36,639 nt of DNA from Pseudomonadota bacterium. GTDB lineage: Bacteria > Pseudomonadota > Gammaproteobacteria > Arenicellales > UBA868. A program made the translations under genes and the position numbers. Below, piece after piece: positions 26,101 to 33,796 of the stretch (its first letter is position 1; every line of letters starts with the position of its first letter). The notes under the pieces were generated by a model. That model saw only the letters and a list, made by a program, of their open reading frames with translations. It was not told where the DNA came from and made no database searches. The stretch is taken from assembly GCA_016845525.1 (NCBI GenBank), contig JAERSQ010000044.1, positions 1-36,639 of the forward strand. Direction: 5' to 3'.

Positions 26101-28705
26101 AACCGTGGTGCAGTTGTTGCGTCAGCAGGCGCAAAAAACGCCTGAAATGCCTGCCGTATGCTCCCAGGATGGGGCTCTGACCTATCAGCAGCTGGATCAT
26201 CGATCCGATACCCTCGCGTTGTTATTGTGCCAGGGTAAATTTGACCGGTCACCACCAGTCGCCCTGATGGCGCCGCGCAGTACTCAGGCACTCATCGCCC
26301 TATTCGGAATCCTGAAATCGGGAGCGCCCTACCTCGCCATAGACCCCGACACACCGCCCGATCTGGTGTACAGCATGCTTGATGAATGTGGAGTGCAAAC
26401 GCTGATCGGCAACCCCGGGCTACCGGCACCCATTGCCGGGCTTAAGACTATTGATCTCGGCCGTCTTCCCGTCACATTGACCGACCAGCCGCTTCTGCCT
26501 GATGCAACAGAGGATCCCGCAAGCCTGGCTTATGTGATGTACACCTCGGGCTCATCCGGCCGGCCCAAGGGCGTTGAGATCTCGCACGGCGCCTTGAGCA
26601 ACTATGTTGCCGGAATCAGCGGAGTGCTCAATATTGCTCCGGGCGATGGTTTCGCCCACGTTTCAACACTTGCCGCAGACCTCGGCAATACCGCACTTTT
26701 TCCGACTTTGGCAGCGGGCGGCTGCATTCATATGCTCAACCAGGAATTGGTTACCAATATCAACGCCGTTGCCGACTATTTTTCAGCGCACCGTATCGAC
26801 CATCTAAAGATTGTGCCGAGTCACCTGGAGACATTGCTGCAGGCAGGATTAAAGGCTCCCCCTCTGCCTCAGAAGAAACTGATACTCGGAGGTGAATCAG
26901 CGCCGCCCGCATTAATCGACAAAGTGCGTGACCTCGCCCCGGATCTGACCATTATCAACCACTACGGTCCGACCGAGGCCACTATCGGAGTACTGTCCCA
27001 CACCCTTGGTCCCGGGATGCCATACCAGGGACCCGAGGATCTGCCACTGGGCAAACCCCTGCCCGGCTGCTCTGTTTACCTGCTCAGTCGGGATCAGCAC
27101 GCAGTGCCTCGCGGCGCTGTTGGCGAGGTGGTCATCGGCGGCCGGTGTCTGGCAAACGGCTACCGTAACCAGGAAGCTTTGACCCGGGAGTCATTCGCTT
27201 TTCTTTCTCTGGATGAAAACAGCGAGCCGGAACGGTTCTACCGCACAGGCGACCTCGCACGGCTGGATATCGATGGAAGACTGCATTTCATCGGCCGGGC
27301 CGACCGGCAGTGCAAAATCCGTGGCTACCGTGTCGAACCGCGTCAAGTTGAACAGTTAATCCTCGCCTTTGGCGAGATCGACCAGTGCCGGGTACTGGCT
27401 ATAGACGACAACCTTGCGGCTTTCGTTGTCTCAACGCAGAAGACGCGATTCGACGCATTGCGCTCTTTCCTGGCATCCAGACTGCCTGGGTATATGGTGC
27501 CAAGCCGGTTTGTTGCGCTCCCGGGGCTCCCGCTGACAACGAATGGCAAGATAGACGACCGCGTCCTGACAAAAACACTGGAATCTGAACACACCACGCA
27601 AAGTGCAAGACAAGTGCGTGACCTGACGGAACTCAAGTTAACCCGGATATGGCAGGATATCCTTGATCAGCCAGTAACCGGCATCCGGCAGAACTTCTTT
27701 GAGTTGGGCGGCCATTCCCTGCTTGCGGTGCGCCTTGCATGGCATATTGAGCAGGAATTTGCGGTCAGCATTCCGCTCGCTGCATTGTATTCCAGCACGA
27801 CGATTGAATCGCAGGCAGAACTGCTTCGCCGATCTGATACGCTGCAGCACCCCATCCTGGTAGGCTTGGCCGAGACGGTTGACGATGATCCGGCAATACT
27901 GATCCCGGGTGCTGGCGGCAACACTTTTTATCTCGCAGGACTGGCCGGGCACATGGCTGAAAACCATAAAGTCTGGGGTCTGCAGGCTGCAGGGCAATAC
28001 GGCAACGATACCGGTTTACTGACTTCTATTCCTGATATCGCAGCCTATTATCTCGACACTCTCAACGACGCCGGCATCGGCGGCCCCTACCGATTGATCG
28101 GCCATTCCTTCGGCGCCTTGGTTGCCTTTGAGATGGCATCACAACTGTGTGCCAGACAGGAATCCGTAGCGATGGTGGGGATCATAGACAATCCTCCACC
28201 CGATGGCACACAAGACACCAGTTACCAGAGCTGGGTCAACGCCGACTGGCTAATACACATTGCGATTCGGATGCAGAAGATATTTCACGCCGATATACAC
28301 CTCGACGCAGACATACTGAAAGCAATGACCGACGATGAGCAGAGCCGGTGGTTTGCCCAATCGCTGGTGCAGGCCGGGCTGTTACCGAAAGATACGCCGG
28401 CAGACTACCTTAGCCGCTTTGTCGAGCTCTACCGTAGTAACGCTATTGCCGGGATGTGCTACCGCCCGGGCCGACTCCCATCAGACGTGCCCCTGGCGGT
28501 CTTCTGTGCCGAAGAACAGGATGCCGACCTTACCGGGCCGATGGCCGGCAACGACACCGCGGCAGGGTGGTCCCGGCACACTGATGGCACCCCGCTGGTA
28601 AACCCCGTTCCGGGAACTCACATCACTATGCTGCATGAGCCAAATGTCGGCGTTCTGGCCAAGCAGATTACGGCGCTGCTCGCCGAGGCCCACGGCAATG
28701 TCTGA
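20171..28705 (+). CDS. hybrid PKS-NRPS: AT-ACP-KS-AT-ACP-C-A-PCP-TE, predicted Asp-incorporating
   Basis: A single 2844-residue synthase. Loading part: AT1 (about 88-400, Ser180 in GHSHGE, VHTP in place of AFHS) and ACP1 (Ser473 in GLSSVD). Elongation: KS (about 534-940, Cys699 in DTACSSS, His834, His870), AT2 (about 1042-1340, Ser1133 in GHSIGE, malonyl-type AFHS at 1238-1241) and ACP2 (Ser1474 in GMDSM). There is no reductive domain, so the last keto group should remain. Peptide module: C (about 1534-1960, HHIVCDGW at 1661-1668), A (about 1978-2475, YTSGSSG near 2124, YRTGDL at 2357, NGKID at 2458), PCP (Ser2516 in LGGHS), TE (about 2590-2835, Ser2646 in GHSFG, His2817). The hand-read A code D-L-T-K-I-G-H-I-G-K resembles aspartate. 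The start is GTG without a clear Shine-Dalgarno. The last 8 nt overlap the methyltransferase gene. Confidence 0.93.
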   Translation: MASNQRIWCLSRNSRDSLLDALQARDFNLTEGTVWEDYRLAILAGSGEELRDRCDQAVSLVLETSADQFNAGNRIFFGHRRDSRPAGRLALVFPGYGAHYANMLSEPYQAFAVVKDWFDNLSAAHQETFRANPFLFSSSSRSETAPTGGELVTATLVMNLAMSKLIKALEIRADYAVGHSHGENAALAAAGMLVDPGSLFDTVRQIIAEAAGRAAPRQMLAMRRMPGLELKPPLHLALDNCPSQIIASGPAKAIAEQEEQLRDTGELCFRLDQVSEPVHTPDFPVTVDRLTELYRTIEFRTPAFPVYCCQTTRPFSVHSAELVDLLARQWHEPVRFRETIEAMYRDGVRTFLEVGPAGRLGGFIRDTLRGRDVVTLATDLEKQPAISQIQLVVARLFSMGYPVNPAHGMLNPAVKDTSGKFARARTKRSAVKEVPSGTDIQRQIVQLVGDLLEISGPAPIDPDLGFFSLGLSSVDVIALTDRLSERLGKAVAPITAFDYPTPRLLAQFLDNRTDAPAIAEAEPLMADHSDDAIAIIGMACRLPGGVHTPEQFWDLLVHGVDAIGPAPADRWDDHRYSNGMQDSVARHGGFLGDVKTFDAAFFNLAPREAITLDPQQRLLLEVTWEALENAAIPPSDLNGGSTGVFVGISSRDYAERLSPAERIRQTGYIATGNAPSAAAGRISHFLGTTGPSLSVDTACSSSLVAVDLACRSLADGDSDLAIAGGVNLILSPELTTYLTSANALAADDRCKTFDSRADGYVRSEGCGVVVLRKLGTAVKQGDTILAVIRGSATSHTGHSSGLTVPNSRSQEKLIRHTLKRSGVAAEEVGCIEAHGTGTQLGDPIELNALAEVFAGLASLPVASVKTNIGHLEAAAGVAGLIKLVLQIQHGKITPHLHFDTPNPALDWDRTPFTVPRELVPWPERPGVRIGAVSSFGISGTNAHVVVAEAPGSSAGTSPVEPDSHPILTVSARDGAALNALTGGYRKVLLKLPDSRLADFCCASNIGRQHFSHRIAVTAQTARDMADQLVEPGSAAAEPLNGCAFLFSGQGTQYPGMGHELYRSEPVFRNTFDECAEHFDPCLKKRLAKVVFGQDADELGQTGYSQPAIFSLQTALSALWADWGIEAAAVIGHSIGEYAAAVTAKALTLTEAATLVGARARLMQSLPDTGPDRGGMLALRTSEAAADQLLSETSVELSLAAVNGPQSIVFSGRKTDIDAMQKAAAQRGIACTALSVSHAFHSSLMTPVLHQFREIAESVTLELPAIPFVSTVSGEIESQALLDPDLWTKQISATVRFADGLEEIKQTGLNCHLEIGPGITLSALSQEAIPSPGIRRLSSLHPKRDAYQQMHQTLAALYSGRASVDWVAFHHGRKPKRLALPNYPFQRQTFWIDDQITAEGRASPAGTTEPGADKALSMQPAAATPEGPDTLRTSLRKNSDALAAYLREQVCLTIGLAKNAAFEPTASFAELGMDSMMAAMLAHQVGNTLGAPLAVAAVAHCQSFGEFLSQVRAAMTGQTGKAIVQEDGPDTAGPMPLSEGQRALWYLWRLAPESTAYNQSLPIVLAADPGAEALSAAWHTLIRRHEMLRCCFPALDGAPVATVLDKDSQVDCQSIDTGESPDEVLQLLLTHHHRPFDIASVPPVRIRSFHSDQGVTSLITMHHIVCDGWSLEILYREITQLLRGQPLSKLANHYRNYVAWESTMLSGPAGKALANYWQDALRPPLAVTELPTDFARPTVQTYAGELHSRKLEPELINNLKALARARHTTLFTVTLAGWFLLLYQYSGNSDLMVSTPTAGRSQSDQADVVGYFVNPVLIRIEIDPEHRVTEFLDLISERSRDAMAHADFPFPLLAQLINPVRDPGRSPLTNISFNYVADLEAIRTDHTAECSVVDIPQAAGKFDLTANIVEHLRQPMMSLGYNRDLFREETIAQMAADLETILSGFVSSPEKTIASLPLGRNTAKPVPIGAMPETARLPTVVQLLRQQAQKTPEMPAVCSQDGALTYQQLDHRSDTLALLLCQGKFDRSPPVALMAPRSTQALIALFGILKSGAPYLAIDPDTPPDLVYSMLDECGVQTLIGNPGLPAPIAGLKTIDLGRLPVTLTDQPLLPDATEDPASLAYVMYTSGSSGRPKGVEISHGALSNYVAGISGVLNIAPGDGFAHVSTLAADLGNTALFPTLAAGGCIHMLNQELVTNINAVADYFSAHRIDHLKIVPSHLETLLQAGLKAPPLPQKKLILGGESAPPALIDKVRDLAPDLTIINHYGPTEATIGVLSHTLGPGMPYQGPEDLPLGKPLPGCSVYLLSRDQHAVPRGAVGEVVIGGRCLANGYRNQEALTRESFAFLSLDENSEPERFYRTGDLARLDIDGRLHFIGRADRQCKIRGYRVEPRQVEQLILAFGEIDQCRVLAIDDNLAAFVVSTQKTRFDALRSFLASRLPGYMVPSRFVALPGLPLTTNGKIDDRVLTKTLESEHTTQSARQVRDLTELKLTRIWQDILDQPVTGIRQNFFELGGHSLLAVRLAWHIEQEFAVSIPLAALYSSTTIESQAELLRRSDTLQHPILVGLAETVDDDPAILIPGAGGNTFYLAGLAGHMAENHKVWGLQAAGQYGNDTGLLTSIPDIAAYYLDTLNDAGIGGPYRLIGHSFGALVAFEMASQLCARQESVAMVGIIDNPPPDGTQDTSYQSWVNADWLIHIAIRMQKIFHADIHLDADILKAMTDDEQSRWFAQSLVQAGLLPKDTPADYLSRFVELYRSNAIAGMCYRPGRLPSDVPLAVFCAEEQDADLTGPMAGNDTAAGWSRHTDGTPLVNPVPGTHITMLHEPNVGVLAKQITALLAEAHGNV

Positions 28706-29738
28706 CGCTTCCCGCCGCACTTTGTTTCAATATATTTACGGTAACTGGGCAACCATGGTGACCTTTGTTTACGCCGAGCTCGGCATTGCTGATCACATTA
28801 AATCCGGCGCCGTCCGGGCGGATGATCTCGCCGTTGCGACCGGCACTGAGGTTCAGGCGCTAACCCGAGTGCTCGACTGTGCCCGGATCTTGGGCCTGCA
28901 CTCGGTCGATCCGAATGGCACATTGTGTTTGGGCGCAACCGGGGAACTGTTGCGAAGCGATGCACCTGGGTCGCTCCGAGATGTCGCGCGCCTCAATGGT
29001 GCAGACTTTCGCTACCAGCCCTGGGGGCGGTTACTGGACTACGTTCGCACAGGAAGCGGCCAAGGCCTATCGCCAACCTGGCAGAACGGGACCATACCGT
29101 ACCTCGATGACAAGCCGGACACCCTGGCGATGTTTGAAGCGGCGATGAGTCAGCTCGCGACCCACATGGATGAAGACCAGCTCATTGCAAGACAGCTCGA
29201 TTGGGGACAGTTTTCCACCATCCTGGATCTCGGATCAGGCAACGGCACCCTGCTCGAGGCAATTGTTGAGCGACATCCCGATACCGAAGGGACCCTATTT
29301 GATGTGCCGGAAGTCATCACCCGGCTCCCCCGGCAATCCGCAACAGATTCACAGCAATCGCGTCTTCAGTCAATCGCCGGAAATTTCTTTGAAAGGGTGC
29401 CGGGCGGTTTTGATGCTTACCTGATGAAAAACATCATCCATAATCATCCGCCGACGCGATGTCTTCAGTTGCTTCAAAACATCGCCGATAGTATGGCCGG
29501 CCGTGATGCACGTCTATTCCTTATTGAGTTTGCCAGAACCACCGGGAACGGCGCCGACACACTTGGATGCTTTACCGACCTGAATCTCAACCTGCTGGTC
29601 GGCGGCTCGGTCCGATCCATCGGAGCATACCGGACACTGCTGCAGGATGCGGGCCTAGAACTTGGCCAGATAAGGAGTATTCCTGGAACCGAGCGCGTTA
29701 TTCTGGAGTGCCGCACGCTTCGAGGTGAGTCCGTCTAG
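28698..29738 (+). CDS. SAM-dependent O-methyltransferase (Methyltransf_2/HIOMT-like)
   Basis: A 346-residue protein with an N-terminal winged-helix dimerisation part (RTLFQYIYGNWATMV onward) and a C-terminal Rossmann domain. Seen: SAM motif LDLGSGNG (Asp177-Gly183), FDVPEV acidic strand, and IIHNH (His248, His250) where plant-type and bacterial O-methyltransferases carry the catalytic His. The ATG at 28698 overlaps the synthase stop (ATGTCTGA), with GAGG 9 nt upstream; an upstream in-frame ATG at 28635 would lie deep inside the synthase gene and is less likely. Translational coupling to the hybrid synthase makes it the probable tailoring enzyme: it could methylate an enol or hydroxyl of the product. 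The exact acceptor is unknown. Confidence 0.9.
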   Translation: MSDASRRTLFQYIYGNWATMVTFVYAELGIADHIKSGAVRADDLAVATGTEVQALTRVLDCARILGLHSVDPNGTLCLGATGELLRSDAPGSLRDVARLNGADFRYQPWGRLLDYVRTGSGQGLSPTWQNGTIPYLDDKPDTLAMFEAAMSQLATHMDEDQLIARQLDWGQFSTILDLGSGNGTLLEAIVERHPDTEGTLFDVPEVITRLPRQSATDSQQSRLQSIAGNFFERVPGGFDAYLMKNIIHNHPPTRCLQLLQNIADSMAGRDARLFLIEFARTTGNGADTLGCFTDLNLNLLVGGSVRSIGAYRTLLQDAGLELGQIRSIPGTERVILECRTLRGESV

Positions 29739-29788
29739 CCTGCTGCCGGTCCCCCGGTCGCCGCCGTTTGTCACGGCTTGGAGAATTC

Positions 29789-30565
29789 CTATGCCACACT
29801 GTGCTCAAGGAGAAAGACGATTAGTAAAAGAGCGGTTCCACTGACAATGCCAGCCAGAAACGCACCAAATCTGGAATCACTGACTTCTGACAACTCATAG
29901 TGAAAAACATTCAGCAATACGGAACCCGCCAGCAACGACGAAAGAAAAGCCGCTGCCACCGCACTGTGCTCACCGACGGTAACCCCAAGGCCCCACCCTA
30001 CCAACAACGATCCCGCCAGAACATAGCGGCCCCAACGATTGAACAATGCAGATTCGTGAGCCTCATGCTCTGCGTCGATAATGGCAAAATGTAGGCCAAT
30101 AGCGAGGGTAAACACCAAAGCAGTAACCAGATCGACCGTTAACCGCTCTGGCATCGTAAAGGTAATCACCGCGTTATAGATGCTGAACGACCCGATCGAG
30201 ATCACAAATGACCGGCGGACATTCTCGGCACTTTTACCCCGCTCTTTCCGACACCAGCGCTTAAGCCCATAGAAGACTGTGAATCCCAGGAGCGCAAGCA
30301 GGAAAACACCCGCATCAACAAGATGAGATTCGGCGAAATGGGCATGCAGCACCGCGCCCACAGAGTCTTTGCTCTCAACCAGTCCCGGCAGCATGTGAAG
30401 AAAAACAAAGGAGACCGCAAAACCACCACTGAAGGAAGTAAATCCCGCTTGAGCCATAAACTGCACTCGCCGGAACCGAGGTGCAAGCAGATGCAATGCG
30501 ACCAGAACGGCCGTTAGCAAAAGAGAGGGGAGGAGCAGACCTCCGCCCATCGACTCTTCGTTCAT
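29789..30565 (-). CDS. ZIP-like integral membrane protein
   Basis: A 258-residue protein with about eight hydrophobic segments. SGGFAVSFVFLHMLPGL resembles the glycine-rich and H-x-L-P turn of ZIP-family metal transporters, and later segments contain LHFAIIDAEHEAHE and NVFHYEL, with His/Glu residues placed as in ZIP metal sites. Some signature residues differ, so it may be only a ZIP-superfamily relative. The start is ATG 30565, since AAGGA lies 9 nt upstream; a TTG 9 nt earlier would sit directly on that site. It converges on the methyltransferase with 50 nt between stops and no obvious terminator, and has no visible functional link to the cluster. Confidence 0.7.
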   Translation of the reverse strand: MNEESMGGGLLLPSLLLTAVLVALHLLAPRFRRVQFMAQAGFTSFSGGFAVSFVFLHMLPGLVESKDSVGAVLHAHFAESHLVDAGVFLLALLGFTVFYGLKRWCRKERGKSAENVRRSFVISIGSFSIYNAVITFTMPERLTVDLVTALVFTLAIGLHFAIIDAEHEAHESALFNRWGRYVLAGSLLVGWGLGVTVGEHSAVAAAFLSSLLAGSVLLNVFHYELSEVSDSRFGAFLAGIVSGTALLLIVFLLEHSVA

Positions 30566-30706
30566 ATTAATCAATCCTTGGGGCTTTGACTGGCCGAAGA
30601 AAAGTCAGTTCTGCTGACCTGTGAAGATAGCCCACCCGACATTACGGCGATGCCGTCATGGTGGGATTCAGCGGGCATTGTACAGTCGAATCGGCGCAGG
30701 TAACAG

Positions 30707-30741
30707 GCAGGCACGGGCCTGCGAAGCCGTGGCTTTTTTTT
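30707..30741 (+). promoter_or_regulatory. possible attenuator: two overlapping hairpins and a U-tract upstream of the Gfo/Idh gene
   Basis: GCAGGC-ACGG-GCCTGC (30707-30722) forms a 6-bp hairpin; CACGG (30712-30716) can instead pair with CCGTG (30727-30731) to give a hairpin followed by eight T (30734-30741). The two use the same bases and exclude each other. The element is 75 nt before the start codon at 30816. The terminator-type stem is only 5 bp, so this is tentative. Confidence 0.3.
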
Positions 30742-30815
30742 GCCGCCCCATTCATACTCCGGCGTCGCAAGGATGATTTCCGTAGCGGTTCACCGCAACT
30801 CACCGGGGATTTTCA

Positions 30816-31919
30816 ATGATAAGAGTGGCTATTGCAGGGCAAGGCCGGAGCGGGCATCCGATTCACTACGGCGTTTTGACGAATCGCTTTCGTGACCAAT
30901 TCCAGGTCGTCGCTGTGGCTGATCAGATTGAATCCCGGACCCGCGAGGCCGCCGATGAGGTGGGCGCCCAAACTTATACTGACTACCAGAGCATGATCAG
31001 CGCCGGAGGGTTCGATCTTCTGGTCAACGCCCTGCCGCCGATTCACCATGCGAGCGCAACCGTCCAGGCGCTCGCATCAGGATGTCATGTGGTTTGTGAA
31101 AAACCAATCGCGCCGACTGTTGCGGACCTTGACCTGATGGAGAAAGAGGCCATCAAGGCCGGTCGGCACCTGATTCCTGTTCAGAACAACCGACCGCAGC
31201 CGTTCTTCCGGAAGATCCGTGAAGTGCTGGATTCCGGGGTCTTGGGCAAGATTCTGCTGGTACAAAGCTACTGGGGCACGTTTCGCAGGCGATGGGATTG
31301 GCAGGTATTCCAGGCCAATCACGGTGGCACCATGTTCAACACAGGACCGCACGCCATTGATCACGCGTTAATGCTGTTTGGCGACGAATCGGAGCCGGAG
31401 GTTTTCTGTCGTATGGACTCGAATAACCCTTTTGGCGGCGATGCCGATGACCAGTGCCTGATTACCCTCTTCGATCGCGAACGAAGGGCTCCGACCGTCG
31501 AAGTCCTGATCAGTCAATACCTGGCGTATTCTCCCAACCGATATAACATTTGTGGCACCTATGGAGGCCTTTCTGGCGGTGAAACAGAACTCCACTGGAA
31601 ATACTTCCTGCCTGAAGAAGCCCCAAAGCAGGCGCTTTGGGAGAAGTGGTCTGTTGATCGAGCCTACCCTGAAGAGACATTGCCCTGGCGGGAAGAAACC
31701 TGGTCGCCACCCACGCTCAACAACATGCCCGCAGTGGGGTACACACTGCAGTCATTTCTTAGCGGGGTTAAACTTTTTTATGATAACGTCTATGACGTTA
31801 TTGTCCACGGTGCTGAACCCGAATTCACGGTAGCCCAGTCACGCCGTCAGCTCAGAATAATGGAAGAATGTCTGGAACAGAACCCGCTTCCGGTTAAACG
31901 GGATCAACCGACCCGATAA
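30816..31919 (+). CDS. Gfo/Idh/MocA-family NAD(P)-dependent oxidoreductase
   Basis: A 367-residue protein with an N-terminal Rossmann domain (IRVAIAGQGRSGHP, dinucleotide-binding) and a C-terminal substrate domain. The family's catalytic Lys is in VCEKP (Glu95-Lys96-Pro97) and the substrate-pocket motif is GPHAIDHALMLFG. Members oxidise or isomerise sugars, inositols and related polyols. GGGGA sits 6 nt before the ATG. It is a single-gene unit preceded by a possible attenuator hairpin; the neighbours do not reveal its substrate. Confidence 0.9.
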   Translation: MIRVAIAGQGRSGHPIHYGVLTNRFRDQFQVVAVADQIESRTREAADEVGAQTYTDYQSMISAGGFDLLVNALPPIHHASATVQALASGCHVVCEKPIAPTVADLDLMEKEAIKAGRHLIPVQNNRPQPFFRKIREVLDSGVLGKILLVQSYWGTFRRRWDWQVFQANHGGTMFNTGPHAIDHALMLFGDESEPEVFCRMDSNNPFGGDADDQCLITLFDRERRAPTVEVLISQYLAYSPNRYNICGTYGGLSGGETELHWKYFLPEEAPKQALWEKWSVDRAYPEETLPWREETWSPPTLNNMPAVGYTLQSFLSGVKLFYDNVYDVIVHGAEPEFTVAQSRRQLRIMEECLEQNPLPVKRDQPTR

Positions 31920-31987
31920 TCGCGGCAAAATACCGGGATTCAGCGAAGTCACGCTGTTTGATCCTCTGACCCTATCTCCCGGGCTGC

Positions 31988-33082
31988 TCAGAACTTGGAC
32001 GACACTCCGACGGTCCACTTAATATCTGCATCGTCAGTCGAGATAAATGATGGGCCAGAGTAGTGATTGATGATACTGGCTATCTCCAGACCCCACCGAT
32101 GGCTCAGTTCGAGATCGAATTTGAACGTATTAACACCCTGAACCCGATCAACACCGTCGCTAAGATACACGACCAGATTATCGGTAATGATTGCCTTGTC
32201 GCCAAGTGCCATCTTGGCGTTCACTCCTGCCCGCAAGGCCACAAAACTGTCATCAGTAGTTTGATAGAAGTCTTCCGTCATCACCCCAATCCCTGCTTCA
32301 GCCTCAAACAGGGTCTCGGGTTTACGGACAAAGTTGTAACCCACAGATCCGCTGGTGACTGTACGCAGCCTGAGATCCGTTAACTTGTTGTGGTGTATCT
32401 CCTCAGCTACAGCGAGGTACATCCGGGGCCGGAAAAAATAATCGTACTTTGCGGTACCGCTCCAATTGTCCTCGACCACATCACCATTGGCTTCTGCGTA
32501 AGTCAACTGACTAAGGAATGTCAGACGGTTCTTTTCGGAATCCCGGGTTGAGGTTCCGGAGATGGAGAATCCAAGAACATCGCTGCTGCCGGTAGTTTGA
32601 GAACCGCCGATGGTCATCTTATTGTCCCACGCTGGGCGGATGTGATAGATGCCGTCGATAAATCCAAAATTGAGCTGTCGATCTTTGCCGCCCTCGTAAG
32701 GCTCAAGCACCATCTCGCCTTTCTGGTTGGTAGAAATCCTGCCGCGCCAGCGCTTGCCGTTATCGAGCACCACATCAACCTTACTGGTAGTCTTGATCGA
32801 CTGAATCTTCCATACCGAGATCTTGACTGGATCGAAGGAGTCGGTCTCAAGAAGAAGTGAATCCTTTTCCACATAGACAATCTTGCCCCTGATAACGCTT
32901 CCGTTTTTCAGGATGACCTGGTCAGAGTAATCAGCGGCTGCTTGGCTGCTCTTGTCATCAGATGTACTGGTCGTTGATTGCGCCTCGACTGAACCTGCCA
33001 GACCTATAGCAATAAACGCCGCAATGAAAAAAACAGCCTGGGACATGCGTCCGTGCCTGTTCGCCGTGAAATTCGCCTGCAT
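31988..33082 (-). CDS. DUF481-family outer-membrane beta-barrel protein
   Basis: A 364-residue exported protein. A signal peptide is clear: a basic start (MQANFTANRHGRMS), the hydrophobic AVFFIAAFIAIGLAG, then SVEAQS with likely cleavage after EA. Residues about 55-150 contain repeated VILKNGSVIRGKIVYVEKD-like strands (a small beta domain seen before DUF481), and about 155-364 form the DUF481 barrel with alternating aromatic strands, ending in the terminal Phe (SSKF) expected of outer-membrane proteins. GGAGA lies 7 nt before the ATG. Family members resemble YdiY and occur widely in Gram-negative bacteria; the function is unknown. It is a stand-alone minus-strand gene. Confidence 0.88.
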   Translation of the reverse strand: MQANFTANRHGRMSQAVFFIAAFIAIGLAGSVEAQSTTSTSDDKSSQAAADYSDQVILKNGSVIRGKIVYVEKDSLLLETDSFDPVKISVWKIQSIKTTSKVDVVLDNGKRWRGRISTNQKGEMVLEPYEGGKDRQLNFGFIDGIYHIRPAWDNKMTIGGSQTTGSSDVLGFSISGTSTRDSEKNRLTFLSQLTYAEANGDVVEDNWSGTAKYDYFFRPRMYLAVAEEIHHNKLTDLRLRTVTSGSVGYNFVRKPETLFEAEAGIGVMTEDFYQTTDDSFVALRAGVNAKMALGDKAIITDNLVVYLSDGVDRVQGVNTFKFDLELSHRWGLEIASIINHYSGPSFISTDDADIKWTVGVSSKF

Positions 33083-33193
33083 GATTGACTTCTCCAGAGA
33101 AATCAGAATGAAAAATGTTTATCAGCGTCCCAAAGAACGAAGATGGCCGGCTCTGTGCTTCGGGACTATCGAGGAACCCGTTACCTTTTACTC

Positions 33194-33784
33194 CTACCGT
33201 GTATGATCAGTGCCGACGTCACTTTGGTCAATGGCCTCCGACCGGTAGCGTGGCGCAGTAATCCGCGTAATGCTAATGTAAAGCAGAATGGACACCGGCG
33301 TATCTAGGGTATGAACCAATACCCACGTGTCGGTCGAAAAGTTACGCCGGGCGATCTCATTGACCAGGGCTCCCAGAACGGCAACGGCTACCCAGCGCCA
33401 AGTCAGTATGTGCCAACCGCGACGCGTCAAGTCGATCCGGGCGTCCAGAACCCGCTCAAGGAGCGACCGCTGCAGGAGAAGCCCAAGAGCCAACGCCCCG
33501 GCAAACAACAGGCTGCCTAAGGTTGGTCTGATTTTGATAAAAGCCTCGCTACCAAGCGCAAGTGTTGCGCCACCCAGGAACAGCACCAGACATAGCGTGA
33601 CCAGCGGCAATACAGGGACAGACCGATTAAGGCGAAAACCCAGTATGGTCGTAATGGTGGTTGCTGCCATGACAGCGGCCGTGGCAACCATCAGACCACC
33701 AAAATAGTTTGATACGAAGAACACTACAGCTGGACTCACTTCCAGCAACATCTGTTGGTTCAGGTATCGTTCACGAAAACTCAT
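33194..33784 (-). CDS. YciB/IspZ-type inner-membrane septation protein
   Basis: A 196-residue protein with five hydrophobic segments. LEVSPAVVFFVSNYFGGLMVAT, VLFLGGATLALGSEAFIKIRPT and the WRWVAVAVLGALVNEIARRNFS segment match the YciB/IspZ family (GGLTL...FIKWKPT and the conserved NE...W region), inner-membrane proteins implicated in cell-envelope synthesis and division-septum integrity. It carries a longer hydrophilic tail (YRSEAIDQSDVGTDHTR) than E. coli YciB. An in-frame Met 11 codons downstream would give a start closer to the family norm. Its neighbours are the DUF481 gene on the same strand and the EamA remnant upstream. Confidence 0.82.
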   Translation of the reverse strand: MSFRERYLNQQMLLEVSPAVVFFVSNYFGGLMVATAAVMAATTITTILGFRLNRSVPVLPLVTLCLVLFLGGATLALGSEAFIKIRPTLGSLLFAGALALGLLLQRSLLERVLDARIDLTRRGWHILTWRWVAVAVLGALVNEIARRNFSTDTWVLVHTLDTPVSILLYISITRITAPRYRSEAIDQSDVGTDHTR

Positions 33785-33796
33785 AAAGAACCCAAA

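Noticed and set aside
28635-28697. Earlier ATG for the methyltransferase
   Set aside because: It would overlap the synthase gene by 71 nt and adds an Arg/Pro/Ser-rich stretch absent from the family; ATG 28698 fits better.
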